From Duganella callida (GTDB lineage Bacteria > Pseudomonadota > Gammaproteobacteria > Burkholderiales > Burkholderiaceae_D): a stretch of DNA of 52,409 bases. The DNA is taken from NCBI RefSeq assembly GCF_004614165.1, contig NZ_SPVG01000242.1:1-52409 (forward strand). The letters are read 5' to 3'. The notes below the pieces were generated by a model, which had not been told where the DNA came from, ran no database searches, and saw nothing but the letters and a program-made list of their open reading frames with translations. The translations under genes were made by a program, and so were the position numbers. Below are positions 8,224 to 16,583 of the stretch, in pieces; positions within the stretch are counted from its first letter, which is position 1, and the number at the start of each line of letters is the position of its first letter.

Positions 8224-8735
8224 GAGGCCAACAGCTGATCGAGTTGCTGCACCAGCAGGGCCGCGGTATCGCGGCCCTTTGCTTTGGTGACGCCTTCCAG
8301 ATAGGGCGTGCGCAGCTGGCGCAGGTCGTCCACGCTGCCGGCCTTTTCCACCTTCAGCTGCAGGGTGAAGCCGCGCAGGCCCATGGTGCTCTTGATGGTC
8401 TTGTTATAAAAGTCGTAGACCGACTGGAATTGCCGCACCTGCTCCGGCGTCGGCAACCCGGGCAGCGGCGCCGCCTCCGCTTCGGGCAAGGGTTCCGGCT
8501 CCGGCTCCGACAGGCTCGCGTAACTGGTGGCCAGCACGATGTAGCCGCCATCCAGCAGTTCCTGCAAGGCGCTGGCGGTCAGCCCCAGTCCCGCCACATT
8601 GCGCAGCAGTTCGTCCTCGGGCCGGCGGCCGTCCACCAGGACCAGCAAGGTGCGCAGCCGCGTCGCAAGCTGGTGCTTGCGGGTCGCGATCTCCTCCCTG
8701 CCTTTGGCAGTCTTGTCGTAGATGGACGTATTCAT
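8220..8735 (-). CDS. Conserved hypothetical protein (171 aa)
   Basis: The product starts MNTSIYDKTAKGREEIATRK and has a helix-turn-helix-like section (about residues 12-75: RLRTLLVLVDG, then LQELLDGGYI), a Pro/Glu-rich linker (75-100) and a helical C-terminal half. The N-terminal half resembles a small DNA-binding or protein-binding winged helix. I recall similar proteins with the YDKTAKGREEI start in other Burkholderiales but know no function. It lacks the catalytic features of the MksG/JetD TOPRIM nuclease. Its stop overlaps that of mksB in TTAA, and its 3' coding end contains what looks like the mksB terminator. Confidence 0.75.
   Translation of the reverse strand: MNTSIYDKTAKGREEIATRKHQLATRLRTLLVLVDGRRPEDELLRNVAGLGLTASALQELLDGGYIVLATSYASLSEPEPEPLPEAEAAPLPGLPTPEQVRQFQSVYDFYNKTIKSTMGLRGFTLQLKVEKAGSVDDLRQLRTPYLEGVTKAKGRDTAALLVQQLDQLLAS
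8258..8285 (+). terminator. Intrinsic terminator for the mks operon inside the convergent gene
   Basis: An 8-bp perfect GC stem, GGGCCGCG and CGCGGCCC around the loop GTAT, is followed by TTTGCTTT. It lies 34 bases after the mksB stop, within the last 25 codons of the opposite-strand gene. Confidence 0.65.
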
Positions 8736-8821
8736 AAGCCGTGCAATCTTGTTGCCGTGCGGATAGATTCAGCATACCACCAAATCGCGGCCGCACCGCA
8801 CGCTTACGATAGCACTGTGGC

Positions 8822-9355
8822 TTATTTAATGTCGAATATGTCTATCGGGCGCGGCACCGGCTTTTGCGTGCGGCGCCACTGGATCAGCAGCCAGGCGTAC
8901 AGGCCGAAATAGCCGCCCAGCAGGCCGAACACCCAGGCCGATAGCGGATTACCCAGGAAATCCGGATCGAGCGGCATGCCATTGTGCATATGCAGATAGG
9001 CCTCAAATAAGCGGTAGATGAGGCGGCTGATGAACAGCATGGCCACCAGCAGGCTGAGGGTGCGGTTGGGCGTGTAGAAAAAGCCTTCGGCGCGGTTTTC
9101 CAAACGGGTCAGCTTCATGTTGCGCTGGCCGAGGAGGGCGCCGACGATGGCACCGGCCAGCAGCGCCGCCAGCGCGATCCAGTTGCCGAAGATGTTGATG
9201 GCCACGCCCAGCAGCATCACGCCCATCACGCACAAGGTCAGATAGTGATGCCACATTTCCGACTTGGTGCGGCTCATGAGGCGCTTGAGGCGCGAATAGA
9301 TACGCCATACCGCCAGCGGCACCAGCAGCAGCAGTACGAGTGTGGTCATTTCCAT
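8822..9355 (-). CDS. Small integral membrane protein, possibly CcdC/DUF1453-like
   Basis: The 177-residue product has about five hydrophobic segments: residues 3-20, 37-55, 58-75, 103-122 and 145-165, joined by short charged loops (RLKRLMSRTKSEMWHH after the first, RRTQKPVPRP at the C terminus). The layout (short first segment, basic loop, four more helices, no cofactor motif) resembles the CcdC/DUF1453 family, but I am not certain of that assignment. The start at 9355 is chosen because the hydrophobic N-terminal segment begins there; the frame stays open further upstream but into the S9 peptidase gene, where it encodes no plausible protein. It is divergent from that peptidase with about 100 bases between the starts. 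Confidence 0.75.
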   Translation of the reverse strand: MEMTTLVLLLLVPLAVWRIYSRLKRLMSRTKSEMWHHYLTLCVMGVMLLGVAINIFGNWIALAALLAGAIVGALLGQRNMKLTRLENRAEGFFYTPNRTLSLLVAMLFISRLIYRLFEAYLHMHNGMPLDPDFLGNPLSAWVFGLLGGYFGLYAWLLIQWRRTQKPVPRPIDIFDIK

Positions 9356-9456
9356 AATCTGTCCGAATGCATGTACATGAAAACAGAGATTGTACGGCAC
9401 GAATCGGCAATCGCGGCTAGGATAGACGAACTGAGCAACCTGACCGGAAGGATTCC

Positions 9457-11913
9457 ATGAACCAGCCAACCTCTGAGTTGCAATCGAATACGGGCCTGAT
9501 GGCCGCCTTGCCGCAAGCCGGCGCGGAGCCGGGTGGTTATCGCCTGCCGCCTGCCGCCTTGCAGGCCCTGGTCGACGCGCCGCGCGCGCCGGCACTGAGC
9601 CTGAGCCCTCAGCGCGACATGGTGGCGGTGATCCAGACGCCGGCGCTGCCCGGCATCGCCGAAGTGGCGCAGCCGGAGCTGAAGCTGGCCGGCCTGCGCA
9701 TCAACCCGCGCATCCATGCTTCCTCCCGTTTTTCCTTCGGCACCGGCCTGAGTCTGATGGCGCTGGCGACGCGCGAGGAAATGGCGATCGGCGGTCTGCC
9801 GTCCGACCTGCGGGTGGCCGACTGGAGCTGGTCGCCGGACCAGCGCCACCTGGCGTTCAGCCACGTGGCGCTGGATGGCGAGGGCGGCGCCATGGAACTG
9901 TGGCTGGTCGATATCGCCGAACGCCGGGCGCGCAAGCTGTCGCCGCAGCCGCTGTCGGCGGTGCTGACGCGCGGCTTCAACTGGCTGCCGGACAGCAGCG
10001 GGCTGCTGGTCCACTGGCGTCCGGAAGGCATGAGCAAGCCGCCGGCCGCCAGCGGCATCCCGAACGGGCCGATACAGCAGGACAGTGACCCGGATGGCAA
10101 TGTGCGCCAACTGCGCACCTATCAGGATCTGCTGAAGAACGAGGACGACGCGCGTCTGTTCGAATACTACATCACGGTACAGATGGTGCTGCTGGACCTG
10201 GACGGCCAGGCGCGCCCCATCGGCGCGCCGGACCAGTTCACGCGCACCTCGGTGGCGCCGGGCGGCGAGTATCTGCTCACGCAAAGCATCACGCGGCCGT
10301 ATTCCTACATCGTGCCGGCGCATGGCTTCGGCGAGCGCATCGAAGTGCGCGACCTGCACGGCGAAGTGGTGCACGCGGTGGCCACGCTGCCGCTGGAAGA
10401 GGGGCTGCCGCCGGGGAACGACGCGGTGTCGGCCGGCGTGCGCCACGTGTCGTGGCGCGCCGATGCGCCGGCCAGCCTGGTATGGGCCGAGGCGCAGGAC
10501 GGTGGCGATCCCGCGCGCGAGGTGGTGGACGGCATCCGCGATCTGGTGCTGTTGCACGCGGCGCCGTTCCGCGAGCCGCCGCTGGTGCTGGCGCGCCTGA
10601 CCATGCGCTTCGCCGGCATCGCCTGGGGACGCGACGACGTGGCGCTGATCAATGAACGCTGGCACAAGACGCGCGCCTACAATCAGTGGATGATCGCGCC
10701 CGGCCATTTGTCGACGGCGCCGGAGCTGATCCACTCGGGGTCCTACGAGGATCGTTACAACAGCCCCGGCTCACCGGTCATGCGCGCCGATGCCAGCGGT
10801 TTCCCGCGGCTGGTGATCGGTCCCGGCACCACCATCCTGCTCGATGGCGCCGGCGCCACACCGGACGGCGAACGCCCTTTCATCGACCGTCTGAGCCTGA
10901 CCACCAGGCAGAAGGAGCGCCTGTTCCAGAGCAGCGCGCCGTACTACGAAAACACGGCGGCGGTACTGAACGAGGATGGCACGCTGCTGCTCACCACGCG
11001 CGAATCGCCGACCGAACGGCCGAACTACTACATCCGCGATCTGACCAAACCGGAAGGCGGGCAGTTGACGGCGCTGACGCATTATCCGCATCCGACGCCG
11101 CAGCTGCGCGACGTCTACAAGGAGCAGATCCGCTACGTGCGTGAAGACGGTGTCGAACTGACCGCGACGCTGATGCTGCCGCCCGGTTACGATGCGCAGC
11201 GCGACGGTCCGCTGCCGCTGCTGATGTGGGCCTATCCGCAGGAATTCAAATCCACCGGCGCGGCCAGCCAGACCACCGGCTCGCCGTACCGCTTCAACGC
11301 CGTCAGCTACTGGGGGCCGGCGGCGTTTCTGGCCACCGGGTATGCGGTGCTGGACAATCCCTCCTTCCCCATCGTCGGCAGCGGCGACGAGGAGCCCAAC
11401 GACACCTACCTGCAGCAGCTGGTGGCGTCCGCCCAGGCGGCGGTGGAGGAGGTGGTGCGGCGCGGCGTCGCCGACCGCCACCGCATCGCCGTCGGCGGCC
11501 ATTCGTACGGCGCCTTCATGACCGGTAACCTGCTGGCGCACACGCGCCTGTTTCGCGCCGGGATCGCCCGCAGCGGCGCCTACAACCGCACGCTGACGCC
11601 GTTCGGCTTCCAGTCGGAAGACCGGCCGTTCTGGCAGGCGCAGGCCGTGTACCAGGCCATGTCGCCGTTCAATAACGCCGACAAGATCAAGGATGCGCTG
11701 CTGCTGATCCACGGCGCCGAGGACAACAACTCCGGCACCTTCCCGCTGCAGAGCGAGCGCATGTTCCAGGCCATCAAGGGATTGGGCGGCACGGCGCGGC
11801 TGGTGATGCTGCCGAACGAATCGCACGCCTACCGCGCGCGCGAGTCCATCATGCACATGCTGTACGAGACCGATGCGTGGCTGGAGAAATACGTGCGCAA
11901 CGCAAGGGCGTAA
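9457..11913 (+). CDS. S9 family prolyl-oligopeptidase / glutamyl endopeptidase-like
   Basis: This 818-residue serine peptidase has an N-terminal beta-propeller-like region (to about 560) and a C-terminal alpha/beta hydrolase domain. The catalytic triad can be read as Ser683 in GGHSYGAF, Asp756 in HGAEDNN and His790 in NESHAYR. The segment after the Asp (SGTFPLQSERMFQAIKGLGG) is typical of the subfamily close to plant chloroplast glutamyl endopeptidase and its bacterial homologues, which cleave oligopeptides. The predicted N terminus has no signal peptide, although many bacterial relatives are secreted, so a cytoplasmic role in peptide turnover is inferred. The start has an AAGGA ribosome binding site at a good distance. 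A 37-codon gene follows 36 bases after the stop. Confidence 0.9.
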   Translation: MNQPTSELQSNTGLMAALPQAGAEPGGYRLPPAALQALVDAPRAPALSLSPQRDMVAVIQTPALPGIAEVAQPELKLAGLRINPRIHASSRFSFGTGLSLMALATREEMAIGGLPSDLRVADWSWSPDQRHLAFSHVALDGEGGAMELWLVDIAERRARKLSPQPLSAVLTRGFNWLPDSSGLLVHWRPEGMSKPPAASGIPNGPIQQDSDPDGNVRQLRTYQDLLKNEDDARLFEYYITVQMVLLDLDGQARPIGAPDQFTRTSVAPGGEYLLTQSITRPYSYIVPAHGFGERIEVRDLHGEVVHAVATLPLEEGLPPGNDAVSAGVRHVSWRADAPASLVWAEAQDGGDPAREVVDGIRDLVLLHAAPFREPPLVLARLTMRFAGIAWGRDDVALINERWHKTRAYNQWMIAPGHLSTAPELIHSGSYEDRYNSPGSPVMRADASGFPRLVIGPGTTILLDGAGATPDGERPFIDRLSLTTRQKERLFQSSAPYYENTAAVLNEDGTLLLTTRESPTERPNYYIRDLTKPEGGQLTALTHYPHPTPQLRDVYKEQIRYVREDGVELTATLMLPPGYDAQRDGPLPLLMWAYPQEFKSTGAASQTTGSPYRFNAVSYWGPAAFLATGYAVLDNPSFPIVGSGDEEPNDTYLQQLVASAQAAVEEVVRRGVADRHRIAVGGHSYGAFMTGNLLAHTRLFRAGIARSGAYNRTLTPFGFQSEDRPFWQAQAVYQAMSPFNNADKIKDALLLIHGAEDNNSGTFPLQSERMFQAIKGLGGTARLVMLPNESHAYRARESIMHMLYETDAWLEKYVRNARA

Positions 11914-11949
11914 AATAGGGCGCTGTGAATCCGACTGGAGCGACAGACC

Positions 11950-12063
11950 ATGAAATTATTTCACCGCGCCCCCGATCCCATCCCGGCGGACGATCCCGTG
12001 CCGCCGAACCTGCCGCATCCGGTACCGCAGGATGATCCGGTGCCCGATCATAATCCGTCCTAA
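11950..12063 (+). CDS. Pro/Asp-rich 37-residue microprotein
   Basis: A short frame encodes MKLFHRAP and then an alternating Asp-Pro-rich tail with repeated elements (PDPIPADDPVPPN, then PHPVPQDDPVPDHNP). A GGAG ribosome binding site lies nine bases before the ATG, and the frame ends in TAA overlapping the tamB stop in CTAA. Pro-Val-Pro periodicity and near-repeats of DDPVP suggest a selected sequence rather than chance. It may be cotranscribed with the S9 peptidase. No function is known to me; the tail would be extended and acidic. Confidence 0.5.
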   Translation: MKLFHRAPDPIPADDPVPPNLPHPVPQDDPVPDHNPS

Positions 12064-15000
12064 TCGAAGGCCCAGGTGTAGAGCACGTCCAGCGCGTTGT
12101 TGGTGCCGGTCTGGAACTGCAGCGTGATGCGCGGGTTCAGCTTGTACTTCAGTTTGACCAGGCTGGTCGCGGTGCTGGCGCCCTGTTCGAAGCTCAGGTA
12201 GGCCCGCGCCGAGATGCGCTTGCCGACCGTGACCACGGTGTTTTGCAGCCCCGTGGCGGCGCCGGCGGTGGAGGTGCCGGCCGCCTGACCCAGGCCCAGT
12301 TCATCCACGCCCAGTTTGCTGGCCAGCTTGCCCTGGCCGCTGCCGCCGAACAGTGCGCCCGCGGCGGTGCCGAGCAAGGCCATCTCGTTGCCCTGGGTGT
12401 TGTCGATGCCGTGGCCGAGCACCAGCCAGGCCAGTTTGTCGCTGTCCGAAACGGTCGGGTTGGAGACCAGCTTGGCCTGCGGTGCCAGCGCCGTGCCGCG
12501 CACTTCGACGCCGGCTTCCACGTTGGTTTCGCTCAGCGCCTCGCCTTCCGGGCGGCGGCGCACGGCGAGGATGTTCAGGCCCGGATTGTCGTAGGCGCCG
12601 GTGAAGTTGATCACGCCGCGGTCGATCGCCAGTTTCTGTCCGTACGCCGCGTAGGTGCCGTTGACCACGCGGATGCTGCCGTTGACGCGTGGCGGACGGC
12701 GGTCGGCGATGCGGATGCGCAGCGTGCCGGCCAGTTGGGCTTCCAGTCCTTTGCCTTTCAGGTTGAAGTCGTCGCCGAGGTCCGCTTCCACGTCGATATT
12801 CAGCGGCATGCCTTGCGGCGCCTTGGCCGCCGGTTTGGATTTGCCGACGATGACCACGTCGTCGCTGAGCGTCGGCGTGTCGGCGCCGGCCAGTTCGATG
12901 TTGGCGCGGTCGGCGCGGAATTTGCCGTCCAGCTGGAAGTGCCTGGCGTCGCGCACCAGCGTGCTCTGGCCGCTCAGCGTGAGGATGCGGTCGGGGCGCG
13001 ACAGCACTTCCAGTTTGTCGGCGCCGAGCTTGAGCTGCATGGTGGCCTCGTTGCCGGCGTAGCGTATCCAGCCATCGGCCTGCGCGCTGCCCTTGTTGCC
13101 GGTGAAGGCGAGCTTTTGCAGCTGCAGCTGGTCGCCGGTCAGGTGGGCCAGCAGCTGGCCGTTGCGCAGCTTGATGCCCTGGTCCAGCCAGTTGACGCTG
13201 AGATTGGCGCCGGTGATGTCGCCGTTCAGCTGCGGCGCGGCGATGGTGCCGCTGCCGCTGATGTCGGCCTTCAGCGTGCCGTCGATTTCCAGACCCGGCT
13301 GGCCGGCCAGTGGCGCCAGCCACGCCAGGGAGCCCATGTTGGCACTGCCGCTGACGGTGAAGCTGCTGTCGTCGGCCAGGCGGCCGTCGCGCAGCTGGGC
13401 ACTGCCATCGAGTCTGGTCTGGCCGATACGCTCGCCGTCGACGTTGAGCTGCACGCGCAGGGTGCCGTTGTTGACGTCGGCGCGCGCGTCCAGCGTGCGC
13501 AGGCCGAGCGGCTGCGGCAGGTCGGCGCCGGTGATGGTCATGTCGCCCTGTTCGCGGTAGACGTGCGCCATGCCGGCCAGCGTTTTGGTCGCGGCTTGCA
13601 GGTCCAGGTTCCATTCGGCGCCGATGGCCAGGTTGCTGCGGACATTTTCGCGCCAGGCGTCGGAGAGCTGGGCACGGTAGTTGACGGGGACGCCGGCGGC
13701 CTGGCCCTTGCTGCGCCAGGCGGCGCCATTCTTTTCCAGGTAGTCGATGCGCAGCGCGCCTTTGGGCAGGTTGATGGTGGCGCCGCCCAGCGCGATCCGC
13801 TCTGGTTTGGACAGACCGGCGACGCCGGTACCTTCCGGTGCGACCAGCTTCAGCGACGCCGGCGCGGCCAGCGTGAACCCGAAGCGACCCTTGTTTTGCA
13901 GGGTGTCGATGGCGCCGGTCCAGGTGTCGTTGGCCCAGCCGCCTTTGACGCGTAGCGCGGCGTCGAAGTCGGGATTGCTGGCCGTTAGCTGGATGGTGTG
14001 GGCGGAGCGCGTGCCGCTGGTCTGCAGCCGCGCCTTGTCGAGCGAAATCGCCGGCGCGACGTAGCGAGTGATTTCGAGGTCGCTGACCAGCGGTACGTCG
14101 GCCATGACATCCGCTGCCGCAGCGTTGCGCCGCGCAGCATCGCCCGTCGTTACACTCCGACCAGACGTGGCGCCGCCCGCCGCGCCGCGCCGCGTGGCTG
14201 CGTCGCTGCCTGCCGCCGTTGAACTGGCGGCGTTGGCCATGGCGATGGTGTTGCCGAGAGTGGCGCTGCCGTGGATGGCGCCGATCTGCTGCTGGCCCGG
14301 TGCGCGGATGTCCTTGCCGTCCAGCGTAACGGCTACCGCCGGCCGCGCCGTGGTGCCCGATAGTGTGCCGTTGGCGCGCAATGCGCCGCCGAACTGCGGC
14401 CCCAGTGCGCCCAGCTGCGGCGCGTCGAGCCGCCATTCCAGCTTGTCCAGCGCGCTGCCGAAGCTGCCCTTGGCCTGCAGGCTGTTGGATGCCAGATGCA
14501 GATCGATATCCGCATCGCCGATGATATTGCCCTTGGAGGCCGTCAGCTTCGCGTGGCCGGACAGCGGTGCGTTGGCAAACGTGGATGGCTGCAGCGACAC
14601 GTTTGCGCTGGCGCGCCAGACCTCGGCCAGATGCGCTTCCGCGCTGAAGGTCGCGTTGACCGAACCCGCCTGCGCGGCGCCGAAGCTGGCCGGGTTCACG
14701 CGCTGTACGCTGCCGTTCATCTTCAGCTCCGGCGTGCCCTTGACCATGGCCACATCGCCGCTCGCATGGATCGCGCTGTCAGAGGGGCGCTTGGCGGAAG
14801 CGAAAGCCAGCCCCTTGGCGTCGGCTTCGAAACTGCTGCGCGGCGTTGCCATGGTGCCGGTGATGGCGCCGGATGCGCTCAGGGCGCCCAGCAGGTCGCT
14901 GCTCAGTACCGATAACTGCTTTGCGTCGACTTTCCAGCGCAGCTGTTCGCCCGGCGCGCCGAAACTGCCGCTGACGTCCGCCGTATTCTGCGCCAGCGCC

Positions 15001-16583
15001 AGGTGCGCATCGACACCGCTGATGTGCCGCGCATCCGCATTCAGCCTGCCGTTGCCGGTGAAGGTCTGGCCGGCCACCTTGCTCGGCTTGATCTGGAAGC
15101 CGGCCGACACCTGCCATTCCGGCGCGAGCGCGCCCTTGGCGCTGACCTCCGCGTTCAGGTCCGCCAGCGGATAGCCGCTGCCCAGCGCCGACGGATCGAA
15201 ATGATCGGCCACCAGCCTGGCGCTGAACTCCTGCTTGTCCTTCAGGCTGGCCTGGCCGGTGGCGCTGATGCTGCCTTGCTTCGCCAGCAGCCGCACCTGA
15301 TGCAGCTGCAGCAGCGCATCCGCCAGCGTGGCTTGCAGATCGAGTCGCACCCCCTTGTCGGCCAGCGCCGCCGTCAGCGACTGCTTGACCGGTGTGCTGG
15401 TCAGCGCGATATCGCCGGCGATCGCGGTTTTGTTGATGCTGCTGTGGATGTCCTTCAGATCCAGCCGCTCGGTATGCAGCTTGAAGGTGGCGGCATCGAT
15501 CCCTGCTTCCGGTCCGCTGCGATCCACCTTGCCGCCGCCGGTGAACCTGCCCGCCGCGCCCAGGTCGAGCAGCACGTTATCCAAAACAGAGGAGGTGAGC
15601 GTGCCGTCCAGCCTTCCGCTGAAGGCTTGCAGCGGCAGCCCATGCTGGTCCAGCGGCGCGGCCTTGCCCTGATTGAGCAGCGCGAACTGGCCGGACAGCT
15701 TCTGATCCTGGCCGACGTCCGCGTTCAGCTTCAGGCTGAACTTCGCCTGCGGCCACTCGGCGTTGAAGCCTGACGGATCGAGATCCCGGCCGGTCAGGTC
15801 GATGGCGCGCAGGATGATGGTGTCGAACGGCGCCAGTGCCAGCGCCGCTTCGCCGCTGGCGCCATTGGCCGAGGCTTGCGCCTTCAGCCGCAATAGCGCC
15901 AGATCGCCGCCGGCCTGCGCGGCCAGGCGCGCATCGCCGGCGGTTTGCGTCAGCGTCGCCTTGCCCTGCAGCGGATAAGGCTTGACCCCGGCGATGGTCA
16001 GCTCGGCGGCGACGTCGCCGAACGCCGTATGCGCGGAAGCGTCGCGCAGCTGCCAGCGCGCGCGGTCTCCCTCCAGCTTGAAGCGCAGGCGTTCGATCAC
16101 GTTGCTGCCGCTGTCGCTGGTCAGCGTCAGCTTGTCGAGCCGCCCGTCCGAGACACTGAGCCTGATGGGCGATGCCAGCGTCTCCGGCATCCTGGCCGGT
16201 TCCGACGGACCGGTGCTTTGCACCAGCAGGCTGCGCGCATGCAGTTCGCTGATGGTCAGTCCCGCCGAAAAATACTGCAACGGCGACCAGTTGATGTCGA
16301 TCTGCTCCGCCGTGATCACGCTGTCCTTGCCGCGGAAGACCAGCTTATCGATGTGCATGCGGTGATACAGCGAGCCGGATACGCCCGTCACCGTAATCTG
16401 TCCGCCGCTGGCGTTCGACAGCCGCTGCACCAGCTGCTGCAGCGTCGATTCGCGGCCCAGCAGCCAGAGAGCGCCGCCCGCCAGCAGCACCAGCACCGCC
16501 AGGCCGATCGCCACGAAGCGTGGCCAGCGGCGGCGCTTGGTGGCGGCCTTGGTCTCTTGCGGATTATCTTGTTGGTCAGCCAT
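12060..16583 (-). CDS. tamB: Translocation and assembly module subunit TamB
   Basis: TamB is a very long AsmA-like inner-membrane-anchored protein that spans the periplasm and works with TamA in outer-membrane protein insertion and lipid transport. The 1507-residue product has a basic cytosolic N terminus (KRRRWPR), one membrane segment at about 23-43, a long beta-rich repetitive middle made of alternating hydrophobic strands, and the conserved C-terminal DUF490/TamB domain with INFTGAYDNPGLNI and VSDSDKLAWLVLGHG before a final beta-barrel-like end. A glycine/alanine/serine-rich insertion around residues 785-825 interrupts the repeat pattern and looks like a linker. Its ATG overlaps the stop of tamA by one base (TGATG), so the pair is translationally coupled. 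Confidence 0.95.
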   Translation of the reverse strand: MADQQDNPQETKAATKRRRWPRFVAIGLAVLVLLAGGALWLLGRESTLQQLVQRLSNASGGQITVTGVSGSLYHRMHIDKLVFRGKDSVITAEQIDINWSPLQYFSAGLTISELHARSLLVQSTGPSEPARMPETLASPIRLSVSDGRLDKLTLTSDSGSNVIERLRFKLEGDRARWQLRDASAHTAFGDVAAELTIAGVKPYPLQGKATLTQTAGDARLAAQAGGDLALLRLKAQASANGASGEAALALAPFDTIILRAIDLTGRDLDPSGFNAEWPQAKFSLKLNADVGQDQKLSGQFALLNQGKAAPLDQHGLPLQAFSGRLDGTLTSSVLDNVLLDLGAAGRFTGGGKVDRSGPEAGIDAATFKLHTERLDLKDIHSSINKTAIAGDIALTSTPVKQSLTAALADKGVRLDLQATLADALLQLHQVRLLAKQGSISATGQASLKDKQEFSARLVADHFDPSALGSGYPLADLNAEVSAKGALAPEWQVSAGFQIKPSKVAGQTFTGNGRLNADARHISGVDAHLALAQNTADVSGSFGAPGEQLRWKVDAKQLSVLSSDLLGALSASGAITGTMATPRSSFEADAKGLAFASAKRPSDSAIHASGDVAMVKGTPELKMNGSVQRVNPASFGAAQAGSVNATFSAEAHLAEVWRASANVSLQPSTFANAPLSGHAKLTASKGNIIGDADIDLHLASNSLQAKGSFGSALDKLEWRLDAPQLGALGPQFGGALRANGTLSGTTARPAVAVTLDGKDIRAPGQQQIGAIHGSATLGNTIAMANAASSTAAGSDAATRRGAAGGATSGRSVTTGDAARRNAAAADVMADVPLVSDLEITRYVAPAISLDKARLQTSGTRSAHTIQLTASNPDFDAALRVKGGWANDTWTGAIDTLQNKGRFGFTLAAPASLKLVAPEGTGVAGLSKPERIALGGATINLPKGALRIDYLEKNGAAWRSKGQAAGVPVNYRAQLSDAWRENVRSNLAIGAEWNLDLQAATKTLAGMAHVYREQGDMTITGADLPQPLGLRTLDARADVNNGTLRVQLNVDGERIGQTRLDGSAQLRDGRLADDSSFTVSGSANMGSLAWLAPLAGQPGLEIDGTLKADISGSGTIAAPQLNGDITGANLSVNWLDQGIKLRNGQLLAHLTGDQLQLQKLAFTGNKGSAQADGWIRYAGNEATMQLKLGADKLEVLSRPDRILTLSGQSTLVRDARHFQLDGKFRADRANIELAGADTPTLSDDVVIVGKSKPAAKAPQGMPLNIDVEADLGDDFNLKGKGLEAQLAGTLRIRIADRRPPRVNGSIRVVNGTYAAYGQKLAIDRGVINFTGAYDNPGLNILAVRRRPEGEALSETNVEAGVEVRGTALAPQAKLVSNPTVSDSDKLAWLVLGHGIDNTQGNEMALLGTAAGALFGGSGQGKLASKLGVDELGLGQAAGTSTAGAATGLQNTVVTVGKRISARAYLSFEQGASTATSLVKLKYKLNPRITLQFQTGTNNALDVLYTWAFD

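Noticed and set aside
8220-8735. The gene after mksB as the missing JetD/MksG nuclease
   Set aside because: At 171 residues it is far too short, is on the opposite strand, and shows no TOPRIM acidic motifs.
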